Made by a program: the position numbers and the translations under genes. Shown piece by piece: positions 15,256 to 24,261 of a DNA stretch of 32,047 nucleotides. The stretch comes from Gemmatimonadota bacterium (GTDB taxonomy: Bacteria; Latescibacterota; UBA2968; UBA8231): assembly GCA_009840005.1 (NCBI GenBank), contig VXOR01000108.1:1-32047 (forward strand), written 5' to 3'. The notes under the pieces are model-generated. The model saw nothing but the letters and a program-made list of their open reading frames with translations. It made no database searches and had not been told where the DNA came from. How positions within the stretch are numbered: the first letter of the stretch is position 1; the number at the start of each line of letters is the position of its first letter.

Positions 15256-16035
15256 ATGCCACGCACTATCGTCAAAACGTGCGCCATCGTACTGCGCACC
15301 ATGCGCATGGGCGAAACCAGCAGCCTAGTGACGTTGTACGCTCAGGAGTATGGCAAACTCAAGGCCATGGCCCGGGGTGCCCGCAAGCCCAAGAGCCGGT
15401 TCGGTGCCGCGCTCGGCCTGATGACTGAAGTCCAAGCCGTCTGCTACATCAAAGAAACCCGCGATCTGCAAACCCTGAGCGAATGCACCCTGCTCAAACC
15501 AGCACCCGACCTATCGCAAAGCCTAGAGCGACTTTCCTTTGGCAGCGCCGCCTGCGAGCTAGTTGATCGCCTGACGATCGAAGGGGAAAACAATCCCCGA
15601 CTCTACCAGTGTCTATCTGGGATATTGCACGGACTTGCCGAAGTGGAGCCAGAGCAGGTCGAATCGCTGTTCTGGTACTTCCAGCTCCGCGCCGCCGCGG
15701 CCCTCGGCTACCGCCCGGAACTGCGCCAGTGCATTACCTGCCAACGCGAACTGGTTGGCCCCTCGTCGTGGTTCAGCGCAGCCCTCGGAGGCGGCCTGTG
15801 CGCTGCCTGCGGCCCAGGGAACGGAGTGCGCTTAGCGCAGCGCAGCTTGTGCTTTCTCGCCGACCTCCAAGGTCTTAGAACCTACAGCAAGGATGCTCTC
15901 CCTCAAGCCCCTTCCCAGCGCGGCGAGATCCGCATGGCCTTGCGCAGCTTTCTAGAGTACCACGGGGGCGAGCACAGTCGGCTCAAATCGCTCGACTTTC
16001 TCGACGGCCTCAACAAGGCCGCTTTACCCGTCTAA
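15256..16035 (+). CDS. recO: DNA repair protein RecO
   Basis: 259 aa from the ATG at 15256, 4 bp after the FtsB-like gene; the open frame extends upstream but inside that gene. RecO loads RecA onto SSB-coated DNA with RecR. N-terminal OB fold (TCAIVLRTMRMGETSSLVTLYA, GKLKAMARGARKPKSRFG). The C-terminal part has a zinc-type four-cysteine set: C159, C162, C182 and C185 in CITC...CAAC. The distance from recO to the glycyl-tRNA synthetase gene is 16 bp; a recO-glyS neighbourhood is common in bacteria. Confidence 0.92.
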   Translation: MPRTIVKTCAIVLRTMRMGETSSLVTLYAQEYGKLKAMARGARKPKSRFGAALGLMTEVQAVCYIKETRDLQTLSECTLLKPAPDLSQSLERLSFGSAACELVDRLTIEGENNPRLYQCLSGILHGLAEVEPEQVESLFWYFQLRAAAALGYRPELRQCITCQRELVGPSSWFSAALGGGLCAACGPGNGVRLAQRSLCFLADLQGLRTYSKDALPQAPSQRGEIRMALRSFLEYHGGEHSRLKSLDFLDGLNKAALPV

Positions 16036-16051
16036 CTTACTGGAGATTTTC

Positions 16052-17425
16052 ATGTCCGACGACGCAATGGAAAAACTAGTATCCCTGTGCAAGCGCAAAG
16101 GCTTTATCTACCAAAGCTCGGAAATCTACGGCGGCCTCAACGGCTGCTGGGATTACGGTCCTCTGGGCGTCGAACTGTTGCGCAACATCAAAGAGGTCTG
16201 GTGGAAGGCCATGACCTACCGAGAGGACGTGGAGGGCATCGACGCCAGCATCCTCATGAACCAGCGGGTGTGGGAAGCATCGGGCCACGTCGATAGCTTT
16301 ACCGACCCCATGGTCGAAGATCGCAAGACCAACGAGCGCTTTCGGCTCGACCAGCTCCTCGAAGAAAACGGCATTGACGTAGCGGGCCTGGGTGCCGAGG
16401 AAATGGGCGCACTACTGCGCGAGCGCAACGTCAAAAGCCCCAAGGGCAACGAACTGAGCGACCCGCGACAATTCAACCTGATGTTCAAGACCTTCGTCGG
16501 CCCGCTCGAAGACGACAGTGCGCGGGTCTTTCTCCGCCCAGAGACAGCGCAGGGCATCTTCGTCAACTACCTCAACGTGCAGGCGGCCACGCGCCAGAAG
16601 CTGCCCTTTGGTATCGCCCAGATTGGCAAGGCTTTTCGAAATGAGATCAACACCAAAAACTTCCTCTTCCGCACGCGGGAATTCGAGCAGATGGAGATGC
16701 AGTACTTCGTCGCGCCGGGCACCCAAGACGAGTGGTTTGACTATTGGCGCGAGGAGCGCTGGAAGTGGTTCGCGCAAATCGGCCTGCCCGAGCGCAAGCT
16801 GAGCTGGCACGAACACCAAGGAGACGAACTGGCCCACTACGCCCGCGCCGCCTTCGACATCCAGTACGAGTTCCCCTTTGGCCTAGGCGAGATCGAAGGC
16901 ATCCACAATCGCGGCGACTACGACCTGTCGCAGCACGAAAAATTCTCGGGCAAACAGCTCAAGTACTTCGACGAGGAGCAGCGCACCAAGTTCGTGCCCT
17001 ACGTCGTAGAAACCTCCATAGGGGCCAGCCGCACGCTAATGGCTTGCCTAGTCGAAGCATACCACGAGGAAGAGGTCCGAGGCGAGATCCGGGTGGTAAT
17101 GCGCTTTCACCCGCGCATCGCGCCGCTTAAAGCGGCGGTATTGCCCCTCGTCAAGCGCGACGGCATGCCCGAGATCGCCCGGCAAATCGCCGAGGACCTC
17201 CGACCCTACATGCGGGTTTCTTACGACGAGGGCGGTGCCATCGGCCGCCGCTATCGGCGCATGGACGAGGTGGGGACGCCGTTCTGTCTGACGGTCGATT
17301 CGGACACCCTAGCGGACCAGACCGTCACCGTGCGCGCTCGCGACACCATGGCCCAAGAGCGGGTGCCCATCGCTGAGTTGCGCACCCACCTTGAGAGCCG
17401 CATGGACGCTTGGCAAATCCCTTGA
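16052..17425 (+). CDS. glyS: Glycyl-tRNA synthetase, single-chain dimeric type
   Basis: 457 aa, class II synthetase of the alpha2 type (as in Thermus, Bacteroidetes and archaea), not the alpha2beta2 GlyQ/GlyS type. Evidence: LCKRKGFIYQSSEIYGGLNGCWDYGPLG at the N-terminus (read in two parts around residue 25), WEASGHVDSF, RPETAQGIFVNYLNV (162-176), motif 2 FRNEI near 195-199, the EFEQMEMQYF stretch, motif 3 GASRTLMACLVEAY, and a C-terminal anticodon-binding domain (APLKAAVLPLVKRDGMPEIA to the end). GGAG sits before the ATG. It is followed by a promoter and a tRNA-Leu gene. Confidence 0.95.
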   Translation: MSDDAMEKLVSLCKRKGFIYQSSEIYGGLNGCWDYGPLGVELLRNIKEVWWKAMTYREDVEGIDASILMNQRVWEASGHVDSFTDPMVEDRKTNERFRLDQLLEENGIDVAGLGAEEMGALLRERNVKSPKGNELSDPRQFNLMFKTFVGPLEDDSARVFLRPETAQGIFVNYLNVQAATRQKLPFGIAQIGKAFRNEINTKNFLFRTREFEQMEMQYFVAPGTQDEWFDYWREERWKWFAQIGLPERKLSWHEHQGDELAHYARAAFDIQYEFPFGLGEIEGIHNRGDYDLSQHEKFSGKQLKYFDEEQRTKFVPYVVETSIGASRTLMACLVEAYHEEEVRGEIRVVMRFHPRIAPLKAAVLPLVKRDGMPEIARQIAEDLRPYMRVSYDEGGAIGRRYRRMDEVGTPFCLTVDSDTLADQTVTVRARDTMAQERVPIAELRTHLESRMDAWQIP

Positions 17426-17451
17426 CCCGGTAGTATAAATCCTGATATTAT
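17422..17451 (+). promoter_or_regulatory. Promoter for tRNA-Leu
   Basis: TTGACC at 17422-17427, overlapping the end of glyS, an 18-bp spacer, and TATTAT at 17446-17451 in an AT-rich pocket. Transcription would start near 17458, about 33 bp before the tRNA. Confidence 0.6.
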
Positions 17452-17490
17452 CCTTCGCGCCCCTCCTTAGGCGCAGATTTATCCGGTACA

Positions 17491-17577
17491 GCGAAAGTGG
17501 CGGAACTGGCAGACGCGCTAGATTTAGGATCTAGTGCCCGAAAGGGCATGGGGGTTCGAGTCCCCCCTTTCGCACCA
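17491..17577 (+). tRNA. tRNA-Leu (anticodon UAG), CCA encoded
   Basis: 87 nt with a long class II variable arm. The acceptor arms GCGAAAG and CTTTCGC pair fully. The anticodon stem CTAGA/TCTAG (17518-17522 and 17530-17534) encloses a loop with TAG at 17525-17527, giving anticodon UAG for CUN codons. The variable arm is TGCCCGAAAGGGCA-like, the T loop is GGGGGTTCGAGTCCCCC, and the gene ends in encoded ACCA. It lies between glyS and tig with its own promoter and a following hairpin. Confidence 0.97.
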
Positions 17578-17588
17578 TGAATAAACGA

Positions 17589-17616
17589 GCGCACCGCCTG
17601 CGATTTGGCGGTGCGC
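17589..17616 (+). terminator. Hairpin after tRNA-Leu
   Basis: Perfect 10-bp stem GCGCACCGCC / GGCGGTGCGC with an 8-nt loop, 11 bp past the tRNA. There is no T tract after it, so it could be a processing or partial termination signal before tig. Confidence 0.55.
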
Positions 17617-17641
17617 CCTAGCCTTGTAAAGGTTACTTTTC

Positions 17642-18889
17642 GTGAAGACACAGGTCACAGAAAAGGGGCAGTGGGCACGCGAGCTAGCCGTTGAAGTCGA
17701 AGCTGCACGCATTGACGCCGCCGTCAATAAGGCCCTGCGCCGCTACCAAAAGCGGCTGGAGATCCCAGGCTTCCGCAAGGGCAAAGTGCCGCTCAGGATC
17801 GTCGAGGTGCGCTTCGGCAGTTCCATCCGCGGCGAAGTCCTCGGCGATCTCCTCCCTTCGCTTTTAGAAGAAGCCACGCGCGAGGCGGGCCTGCGGCCGG
17901 CCGCACCACCCAAAATCTCCCAACTCGACCACGAGCCGGGAGGCAGCCTAACCTTCACCGCGGATCTCGACATCTGGCCCGAAATCACAGCCGAGCACTA
18001 CGAAAAACTCGCCGCCACCCGCATGGTACACGAGGTGGCCGACGAGGAAATCAGCGAGCATCTAGAAGAGTTGCGCCGCCGCCACGCCACCGAGCAAGTC
18101 GTTGAGCGACCGTTGGCCAACGGCGATGTGCTCGTCGCGGATTTGCAGCGACTCGACGACAGCGGCTTGCCCATCATTGGCGACAAGTACGAGAAGCGCC
18201 ACATCCTCATCGGCGACGAGAATGCCCTCAGCCCCGAGTTTGAAGAGGCCCTCGTCGGCATGAGTGCTGGCCAAGAGCGCAAGGTCCGCTTCGCCTACCG
18301 AGAGGACCTGCCCAACGAACAGCTCGCCGGCCAGACCGCGCATTTCGCGGTGGCAGCCCACGAGGTGCGCGAGCGCACCCTACCCGAGCTCGACGACGAA
18401 TTCGCCAAGGACCTCGGCGAACAGTTCCAGACCCTCTCCGACTTGCGCCAGCACCTCAGCGAGCAGATCCAACAGCGCTGGGAATACATGGCCCAACAGC
18501 GCCTGCACAGCGAGTTGATCAACCAACTCATCCTAAAAAACGACTTTGAACTGCCCGAGAGCATGGTCGAAAACTACCTCCACTCGCTTGAGCGAGAGCA
18601 GGCCAGTCACGATCCCGACCACGATCCCGACCACAGCTACAGTGACGAAGAACGCGCCCAAGCCACGCGCCAGCTCAAGAGCTATCTGCTGCTCGAAAGC
18701 GTGCGCCAACAAGCCGGGGTCGAAGTGACGGACGAGGAGTTTGCCCAATTCGCCGCCGAGCGCACCGAGCGCACTGGCGTCCAACCCTCTGACTTGCAGA
18801 ACGCAGAAGGGTTGCGACGCGAGTTAGAAGATCAAAAGGTCATCGAGTTGCTCATTGCCAAAGCTGAAATCAAAGAGGAAAAGGTATAA
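17642..18889 (+). CDS. tig: Trigger factor (ribosome-bound chaperone, PPIase fold)
   Basis: 415 aa from a GTG start with AAGG upstream. It binds L23 at the ribosome exit and shields nascent chains. The ribosome-binding signature GFRKGKVP is at 43-50; the middle FKBP-like domain (~150-235) includes NGDVLVADLQ and ALVGMSAGQERKVRF; the C-terminal helical chaperone domain follows (LDDEFAKDLGEQFQTLSDLR and on). An acidic/His insert, HDPDHDPDH at 323-331, comes from a 12-bp DNA duplication and is unusual. tig-clpP-clpX in this order is a widely conserved cluster; the clpP start is 3 bp away. Confidence 0.93.
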   Translation: MKTQVTEKGQWARELAVEVEAARIDAAVNKALRRYQKRLEIPGFRKGKVPLRIVEVRFGSSIRGEVLGDLLPSLLEEATREAGLRPAAPPKISQLDHEPGGSLTFTADLDIWPEITAEHYEKLAATRMVHEVADEEISEHLEELRRRHATEQVVERPLANGDVLVADLQRLDDSGLPIIGDKYEKRHILIGDENALSPEFEEALVGMSAGQERKVRFAYREDLPNEQLAGQTAHFAVAAHEVRERTLPELDDEFAKDLGEQFQTLSDLRQHLSEQIQQRWEYMAQQRLHSELINQLILKNDFELPESMVENYLHSLEREQASHDPDHDPDHSYSDEERAQATRQLKSYLLLESVRQQAGVEVTDEEFAQFAAERTERTGVQPSDLQNAEGLRRELEDQKVIELLIAKAEIKEEKV

Positions 18890-18892
18890 ATC

Positions 18893-19501
18893 ATGTCGCT
18901 GATTCCAATGGTCATCGAACAGACCGGCCGAGGAGAGCGCTCATACGACATCTACTCGCGGCTGCTCAAGGACCGCATCATTTTCGCCGGCACTCCGATC
19001 AACGACGCGATCGCCAATCTCATCATCGCCCAAATGCTCTTTCTCGCGTCTGAAGATCCCAAAAAGGACATCGCGCTCTATCTCAATACCCCTGGCGGGC
19101 TGATTTCGGCGGGCATGGCCATCTACGACACCATGCAATACGTAGCCGCCGACATCTCCACGATCTGCATCGGCCAAGCATCCAGCATGGGAGCCGTGCT
19201 ATTGGCCGGCGGCACCAAGGGCAAGCGCCAAGCCCTGCCCAACGCCCGCGTCTTGCTGCACCAGCCCATGGGCGGCATTGGCGGCCAAGCCGCCGACATG
19301 GAAATCCACGCCCGCGAGATCATCGCCATGCGCCAGCAGATCAACGAGGTATTAGTCGAGTGTACTGGGCAGTCGCTGGAGCGCATTGAGCGCGACACCG
19401 AGCGCGACTTTTTCATGTCGGCCGCAGAAGCCGTCGAATACGGCATCATCGACGAGATCATCGCTCCATCGCACGTCGAGGTAGCCCCTTCCCCAATCTA
19501 G
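18893..19501 (+). CDS. clpP: ATP-dependent Clp protease proteolytic subunit
   Basis: 202 aa. Forms the tetradecameric barrel that degrades proteins delivered by ClpX. Catalytic Ser98 ([11 protein letters not shown]), His123 (LLHQPMGG) and Asp172 (DTERDFFM) are all in place. The N-terminal stretch [20 protein letters not shown] is typical of the mature enzyme with almost no propeptide. AAAGAGG at the end of tig provides the ribosome site. clpX follows 9 bp on. Confidence 0.97.
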   Translation: MSLIPMVIEQTGRGERSYDIYSRLLKDRIIFAGTPINDAIANLIIAQMLFLASEDPKKDIALYLNTPGGLISAGMAIYDTMQYVAADISTICIGQASSMGAVLLAGGTKGKRQALPNARVLLHQPMGGIGGQAADMEIHAREIIAMRQQINEVLVECTGQSLERIERDTERDFFMSAAEAVEYGIIDEIIAPSHVEVAPSPI

Positions 19502-19510
19502 GAGCTTGTT

Positions 19511-20761
19511 TTGCGCCGTCGGCCCCCCCAAAGCGATCCGCGCTGCTCGTTCTGCGGGCGCAGCCACAACCAAGTTGACAAGATCATAACCGGCCCCCAG
19601 GTCCACATCTGCAACGAGTGCGTCAAGCTGTGCAACGATGTCCTGGCCGAGGAGCGGCAAAAGGCCCTCCCCTGGGAGACCGCAGAAATGCCCAAGCCGG
19701 GCCAAATCAAGGATTTTCTCGACGAATATGTGATCGCCCAAGAGCGGGCCAAGAAAATCCTCGCAGTCGCCGTGTACAATCACTACAAGCGCATTCGCAC
19801 CAAAGTTGACTTAGACGAGGTTGAGCTCGAGAAAAGCAACGTAATGCTCATCGGCCCCACCGGCACCGGCAAGACCGAACTGGCCAAAACCCTGGCAAAA
19901 TTTCTGCAAGTCCCCTTCTCCATTGCCGACGCCACCATTCTCACCGAAGCCGGCTACGTGGGTGAGGACGTGGAAAACATCCTCGTGAGCCTTTTGCAAG
20001 CAGCCGATTACGACGTGCCCCGAGCCGAAAAGGGCATCCTCTATCTCGACGAGGTTGACAAAATTGCCCGCAAGAGTGCCACGCCTTCGGTCGGTCGCGA
20101 CGTGTCGGGCGAGGGCGTTCAGCAAGCACTGCTCAAAATTTTGGAGGGGACCACTGCCAACATCCCGCCCAAGGGAGGCCGCAAACACCCTGAGCAGCCG
20201 ATGATTCAGATGAACACCCGCAATATCCTCTTCGTCTGCGGCGGGGCCTTCGAGGGGCTGGACAGGGTCATCAGTCAACGGGTCGGCAAGCGCACCATGG
20301 GCTTTGGAGCCGACAGCGACGACGAATACGACTCCGACACTCCAGACGTGTTGCCGCTGGTGCAGCCCGAAGATCTGCTCGCCTACGGCATGATCCCCGA
20401 ATTTGTCGGCCGCATACCAGTAATCACCACCATGGACGAGCTCGCCGAGGGCGACTTGCTTCGCATCCTCACCGAGCCGCACGATGCCATTATCAAGCAG
20501 TCGCAGCGGCTCTTCGCCATGGACGGAGTCGAGGTTGAGTTCACCGAGGACGCCCTGCGCAAGATAGTGGCCTTGACCGTTCACAAGGGCACTGGGGCCC
20601 GCGGCTTGCGCTCCGTCCTAGAGCAGGCCATGATGGACATCATGTTCGACATTCCCTCTCAGGAGGGCGTGACGCGCCTGCAAGTTACGGGCGAGATGAT
20701 CGAGAGAGGGATCGAACAGTACAGCAGCGAAGACGAAGAGATGCGGCTCAAACGCGCCTAA
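19511..20761 (+). CDS. clpX: ClpX, ATP-dependent unfoldase of the Clp protease
   Basis: 416 aa from a TTG start preceded by AGGAG (19500-19504). Recognises tagged substrates, unfolds them and feeds ClpP. The N-terminal zinc-binding domain has C12, C15, C34 and C37 (CSFC...CNEC). AAA+ core: Walker A GPTGTGKT at 115-122, Walker [10 protein letters not shown] around 176-184, [29 protein letters not shown], and the C-terminal [19 protein letters not shown]. An acidic spacer (DSDDEYDSD) is typical of the family. Confidence 0.97.
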   Translation: MRRRPPQSDPRCSFCGRSHNQVDKIITGPQVHICNECVKLCNDVLAEERQKALPWETAEMPKPGQIKDFLDEYVIAQERAKKILAVAVYNHYKRIRTKVDLDEVELEKSNVMLIGPTGTGKTELAKTLAKFLQVPFSIADATILTEAGYVGEDVENILVSLLQAADYDVPRAEKGILYLDEVDKIARKSATPSVGRDVSGEGVQQALLKILEGTTANIPPKGGRKHPEQPMIQMNTRNILFVCGGAFEGLDRVISQRVGKRTMGFGADSDDEYDSDTPDVLPLVQPEDLLAYGMIPEFVGRIPVITTMDELAEGDLLRILTEPHDAIIKQSQRLFAMDGVEVEFTEDALRKIVALTVHKGTGARGLRSVLEQAMMDIMFDIPSQEGVTRLQVTGEMIERGIEQYSSEDEEMRLKRA

Positions 20762-20777
20762 TCTCCAAGCCCCAGCG

Positions 20778-21371
20778 ATGCGCTTTTCCTCGGTCGAATT
20801 CAAAATTGGTGCGGTCCGCACGGCCGATTTGCCCGTGGACGGCTTGCCCGAAATCGCCTTAGTCGGGCGCTCCAACGTCGGCAAGTCCTCGCTGATCAAC
20901 AGGCTGGTACAGCGCAAGAAGCTGGCGCGCACCAGCACGGTACCCGGCAAGACCCAGCAGTTGAACTACTACCTAGCCAACGGGCAGTTCTACTTGGTCG
21001 ATCTGCCTGGCTACGGGTACGTGCGCGGCGGCGTGGGCTTGCGCTTACAGCTCGGCCAGCTCATCCGCAGCTACATGGCCAATCGCGCAGCATTGTGCGC
21101 GGTGTTGCAGCTCATCGATGCCCGGCACGGCCCCACCGACTTGGACCGGCAGATGATCGACCGTTTGCGCGCCCTCGATAAGCCTTTTCTGCTGGTCTTT
21201 ACCAAAGCGGATAAACTGTCGCGCAACAAGCTGCAACACTTATTCGACCAACTCGATGCCCAAGGATCGCTTGCCGGTCTTTCCTTTGTGCCGTTCTCGG
21301 CAGTCGATGGCCGCGGGCAGGACGACATTACCGGGTGGATCGCCGAGGCGCTAGCTGGCAACGCAACCTGA
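20778..21371 (+). CDS. engB: Ribosome biogenesis GTP-binding protein EngB/YsxC
   Basis: 197 aa TRAFAC GTPase needed for large-subunit assembly. G1 GRSNVGKSS at 30-38, G2 threonine T59 in VPGKTQ, G3 DLPGYGY at 75-81, G4 TKAD at 142-145, and G5-like FSAVDGRG near the end. After G3 most homologues have a lysine-rich stretch; here it is GGVGLRLQLG. The gene lies 16 bp after clpX and 10 bp before serA, so it is probably in the same transcript. No purine-rich ribosome site is clear. Confidence 0.93.
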   Translation: MRFSSVEFKIGAVRTADLPVDGLPEIALVGRSNVGKSSLINRLVQRKKLARTSTVPGKTQQLNYYLANGQFYLVDLPGYGYVRGGVGLRLQLGQLIRSYMANRAALCAVLQLIDARHGPTDLDRQMIDRLRALDKPFLLVFTKADKLSRNKLQHLFDQLDAQGSLAGLSFVPFSAVDGRGQDDITGWIAEALAGNAT

Positions 21372-21381
21372 AGAGGATCAT

Positions 21382-22962
21382 TTGAAAGTACTGATCAGCG
21401 ACAAGATGGACCCCCGCTGTGTCGAGATTCTCGAAGCCAACGACGGGGTCGCAGTAGATGTGCGCAGTGGATTGTCGCCGAGTGCGCTCCTAGACTGCAT
21501 CGGCAACTACGAGGGACTCGTCGTGCGCAGCGCGACCACGGTGCCGGCCGAGGTAATCGCCGCGGCACCACGCCTCCGGGTCATTGGCCGCGCCGGCACG
21601 GGCTTCGACAACATCGACGTAGAGGCGGCAACGCGCCACGGCATCATCGTCATGAACACTCCGGGCGGCAACTCCCTATCGACCGCCGAGCACACTTTCG
21701 CACTCATAGTCTCCCTTGCGCGGCACATCCCGCAGGCGACGTCCTCGCTTAAAAAGGGGCTGTGGGAGCGGAGCCAATTCGTCGGTGTCGAACTGGCCGG
21801 TAAGACCCTTGCCGTGATCGGCTTGGGCCGCGTGGGGCGGGAGGTGGCTAAGCGCGCTGCGGCCTTTCGCATGAAGGTCCTCGGCTACGATCCCTACATC
21901 GGCCAAGAGATGGCCCTTTCCTACGGCGCACATCTGGCGTCCCTCGACAAAATCTACGCTACCGCAGATTTCATCACGGTCCACACCCATCTTAGCGACC
22001 AGACCCGGCACCTGATTTCCGATGCCGAGATCGCGCAGTGCAAAGACGGGGTTTATCTAATCAACTGCGCCCGTGGCGGCATCATGGACGAAGCCGCCCT
22101 CCTGCGCGGCTTGAACTCGGGCAAGGTCGCCGGTGTTGCCTTAGACGTCTTCGAAGAGGAGCCGCCGACCCTCGTGGATCTCTTGGTTGACGACCGCGTG
22201 ATCTGCACGCCGCACTTGGCCGCCTCCACCAAGGAAGCCCAAGCCAACGTCGCCCTGCAGGTGGCCGAGCAGGTCGGCGACGTGCTGATGGGCCGCGTCA
22301 TTCGCAACGCGGTCAATGCCCCTTCGGTCGATCCCGAGATCCACGGCAAGCTCCAGCCCTACCTCGTGCTAGCCGAGCGGCTAGGGCGCCTGCAAGCCCA
22401 ACTCGGCGAGGGACAGCTAGAGCGCATCACCATCGAATACCAAGGCGACATCACCGCCTACCCAACCTCGCCGCTGACCTCGGCCGTGCTCAAGGGCATT
22501 ATGGAGACCGTCTCGGACGCAGCAGTCAATGTGGTCAATGCGCTGCTTTTCGCGCAGGAGCGCGGTGTGCAAGTCGATGAGCGGCTCAGCAGCGAGCACG
22601 AGGACTACGCCAGCCTCATCACCGTGGTGTATCACACCAACAAGGGGCAGCGCCTGCTCGCCGGCACGATTTTCGGCAAGAGCGATCCGCGCCTCGTGCG
22701 CCTCGACGAGTACATTTTCGACGCCGTTCCAGAGGGGCACATGCTCTTTTACATCAACGACGATGTCCCAGGCATCATCGGCCAAATCGGCACAGTCATG
22801 GGCAGCCACAACGTCAACATCGCCCAAATGTCGTGCGGACGTCGCCAAATGGGTGGCCAAGCCCTGACCATCCTCAACGTCGATGACCCGATCACCACCG
22901 ACGTAGTTGACGATATTCTCTCTCGGGAGTACATCTCCTGGGCCAAACAAGTCAGTCTTTAA
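21382..22962 (+). CDS. serA: D-3-phosphoglycerate dehydrogenase, long form with ACT domain
   Basis: 526 aa from a TTG start with AAGAGGA 5 bp upstream. Oxidises 3-phosphoglycerate, the first step of serine synthesis. NAD site GLGRVG at 147-152 and D170; catalytic Arg231 (NCARGG), Glu260 (DVFEEEPP) and His278 (TPHLAAST). After residue ~310 comes the intervening (ASB-type) domain and then a C-terminal ACT domain (~455-526; HMLFYINDDVPGIIGQIGTVM, NIAQMSCGR) that usually senses serine for feedback control. Same layout as the Bacillus and Mycobacterium long form. purA follows 15 bp on. Confidence 0.95.
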   Translation: MKVLISDKMDPRCVEILEANDGVAVDVRSGLSPSALLDCIGNYEGLVVRSATTVPAEVIAAAPRLRVIGRAGTGFDNIDVEAATRHGIIVMNTPGGNSLSTAEHTFALIVSLARHIPQATSSLKKGLWERSQFVGVELAGKTLAVIGLGRVGREVAKRAAAFRMKVLGYDPYIGQEMALSYGAHLASLDKIYATADFITVHTHLSDQTRHLISDAEIAQCKDGVYLINCARGGIMDEAALLRGLNSGKVAGVALDVFEEEPPTLVDLLVDDRVICTPHLAASTKEAQANVALQVAEQVGDVLMGRVIRNAVNAPSVDPEIHGKLQPYLVLAERLGRLQAQLGEGQLERITIEYQGDITAYPTSPLTSAVLKGIMETVSDAAVNVVNALLFAQERGVQVDERLSSEHEDYASLITVVYHTNKGQRLLAGTIFGKSDPRLVRLDEYIFDAVPEGHMLFYINDDVPGIIGQIGTVMGSHNVNIAQMSCGRRQMGGQALTILNVDDPITTDVVDDILSREYISWAKQVSL

Positions 22963-22977
22963 GCACGGGAGTACACA

Positions 22978-24258
22978 ATGCCCGCAAAAATAGTATTAGG
23001 AGCGCAGTGGGGCGACGAAGGCAAGGCCAAAGTAGTAGATTACCTCACGTCCACCGCCGACGTGGTGGTGCGCTATCAAGGAGGGGCCAACGCCGGCCAC
23101 ACGGTCGTCACCAGCGACACTGAGTTCATCTTCCACGCCATTCCCTCCGGCATCATGCACGAGGGCAAAATCTGCGTGGTGGGCAATGGGGTGGTCGTCG
23201 ATCCAGCCGTCATGCTCGATGAGATCGCCGAGCTGGAGGCCAAGGGCTTTTCCGTGGCCAGCCGCTTCTTTCTCAGCCAAGTTGCCCACATCGTAATGCC
23301 CTACCACAAGGTCTTGGAAAAGGCCGGGGAAGAGAGCGAAAACAGCGTCGCCATCGGCACGACTGGCCGCGGCATTGGCCCGGCTTATCGCGACAAAGTC
23401 GAGCGCAGCCACGGGGTGCGCGTTATGGATTTGTGCGACCCAACGCGTTTGCGCGACAAGCTCCGCGCCAGCATCTGCGCCAAAAACGAAATCCTGACCA
23501 AGGTCTTCGGCCAAGAGCCGCTAGAGACCGGCCCCATCATCGACGCATACATCGGCTATGGCGAGCGGCTCGCCCCTTATGTTGCCGACACCTCGCTTCT
23601 GCTCAACCAAGCCCTCGACCAAGGCAAAACAGTCCTCTGCGAAGGCGCGCAAGGGACCTTGCTCGACATTGACCACGGCACCTATCCCTACGTCACCTCC
23701 TCGAACACCACTGCGGGTGGAGCCTGCACGGGTGCAGGTATCGGTCCCACGCGGATTGACGAGGTAGTAGGCGTGGCCAAAGCGTACACCACGCGGGTGG
23801 GCAACGGGCCTTTTCCCACCGAGTTACTGGGGGAAGAAGGCGAGCGTTTGCGTGCCTTGGGCCGCGAATTTGGAGCCACCACCGGCCGGCCGCGGCGCTG
23901 CGGCTGGTTCGACGCCGCCATCTTGCGGGTCTCGGCCCGCATCAACGGCCTGACCAGCATCGCCCTAACCCGGCTCGACGTACTCGACCAATACGAGCAC
24001 CTCAAGCTGGGCATTGGCTACCGCTGCGGCGACCAAGTGCTGGAGGAATTCCCCGCCGACCCGCAGGTACTCGACCAATGCGAGCCGATTTACGAAGAAA
24101 TGGCCGGCTGGCGTGCCCCCACTACCGCCGCCCGCCGCTTCGACGACCTGCCGCCGCAAGCGCAGGCTTATGTGAAGCGAGTCGCTGAATTGAGCCGAGC
24201 ACCGGTTTCCCTAATCTCCGTAGGACCGGAGCGCGAAGCCACCATCCCCCTCGCCTGA
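22978..24258 (+). CDS. purA: Adenylosuccinate synthetase
   Basis: 426 aa. Joins IMP and aspartate using GTP, the first committed step to AMP. GTP loop QWGDEGKAKVVD (10-21), where most bacteria have GDEGKGK; catalytic Asp13 and His41 (NAGHTVV) are kept. Also GTTGRGIGPAYRDK (near 126), EGAQGTLLDIDHGTYPYVTSS, TTGRPRRCGWFD and the C-terminal GPEREATIPL. The ATG has GGGAG upstream and follows serA closely. The next gene starts 3 bp after the stop. Confidence 0.96.
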   Translation: MPAKIVLGAQWGDEGKAKVVDYLTSTADVVVRYQGGANAGHTVVTSDTEFIFHAIPSGIMHEGKICVVGNGVVVDPAVMLDEIAELEAKGFSVASRFFLSQVAHIVMPYHKVLEKAGEESENSVAIGTTGRGIGPAYRDKVERSHGVRVMDLCDPTRLRDKLRASICAKNEILTKVFGQEPLETGPIIDAYIGYGERLAPYVADTSLLLNQALDQGKTVLCEGAQGTLLDIDHGTYPYVTSSNTTAGGACTGAGIGPTRIDEVVGVAKAYTTRVGNGPFPTELLGEEGERLRALGREFGATTGRPRRCGWFDAAILRVSARINGLTSIALTRLDVLDQYEHLKLGIGYRCGDQVLEEFPADPQVLDQCEPIYEEMAGWRAPTTAARRFDDLPPQAQAYVKRVAELSRAPVSLISVGPEREATIPLA

Positions 24259-24261
24259 GCC

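Noticed and set aside
19811..20584. 257-codon minus-strand frame inside clpX
   Set aside because: Mirror of clpX codons; no start signal and no recognisable domain, while clpX is complete.
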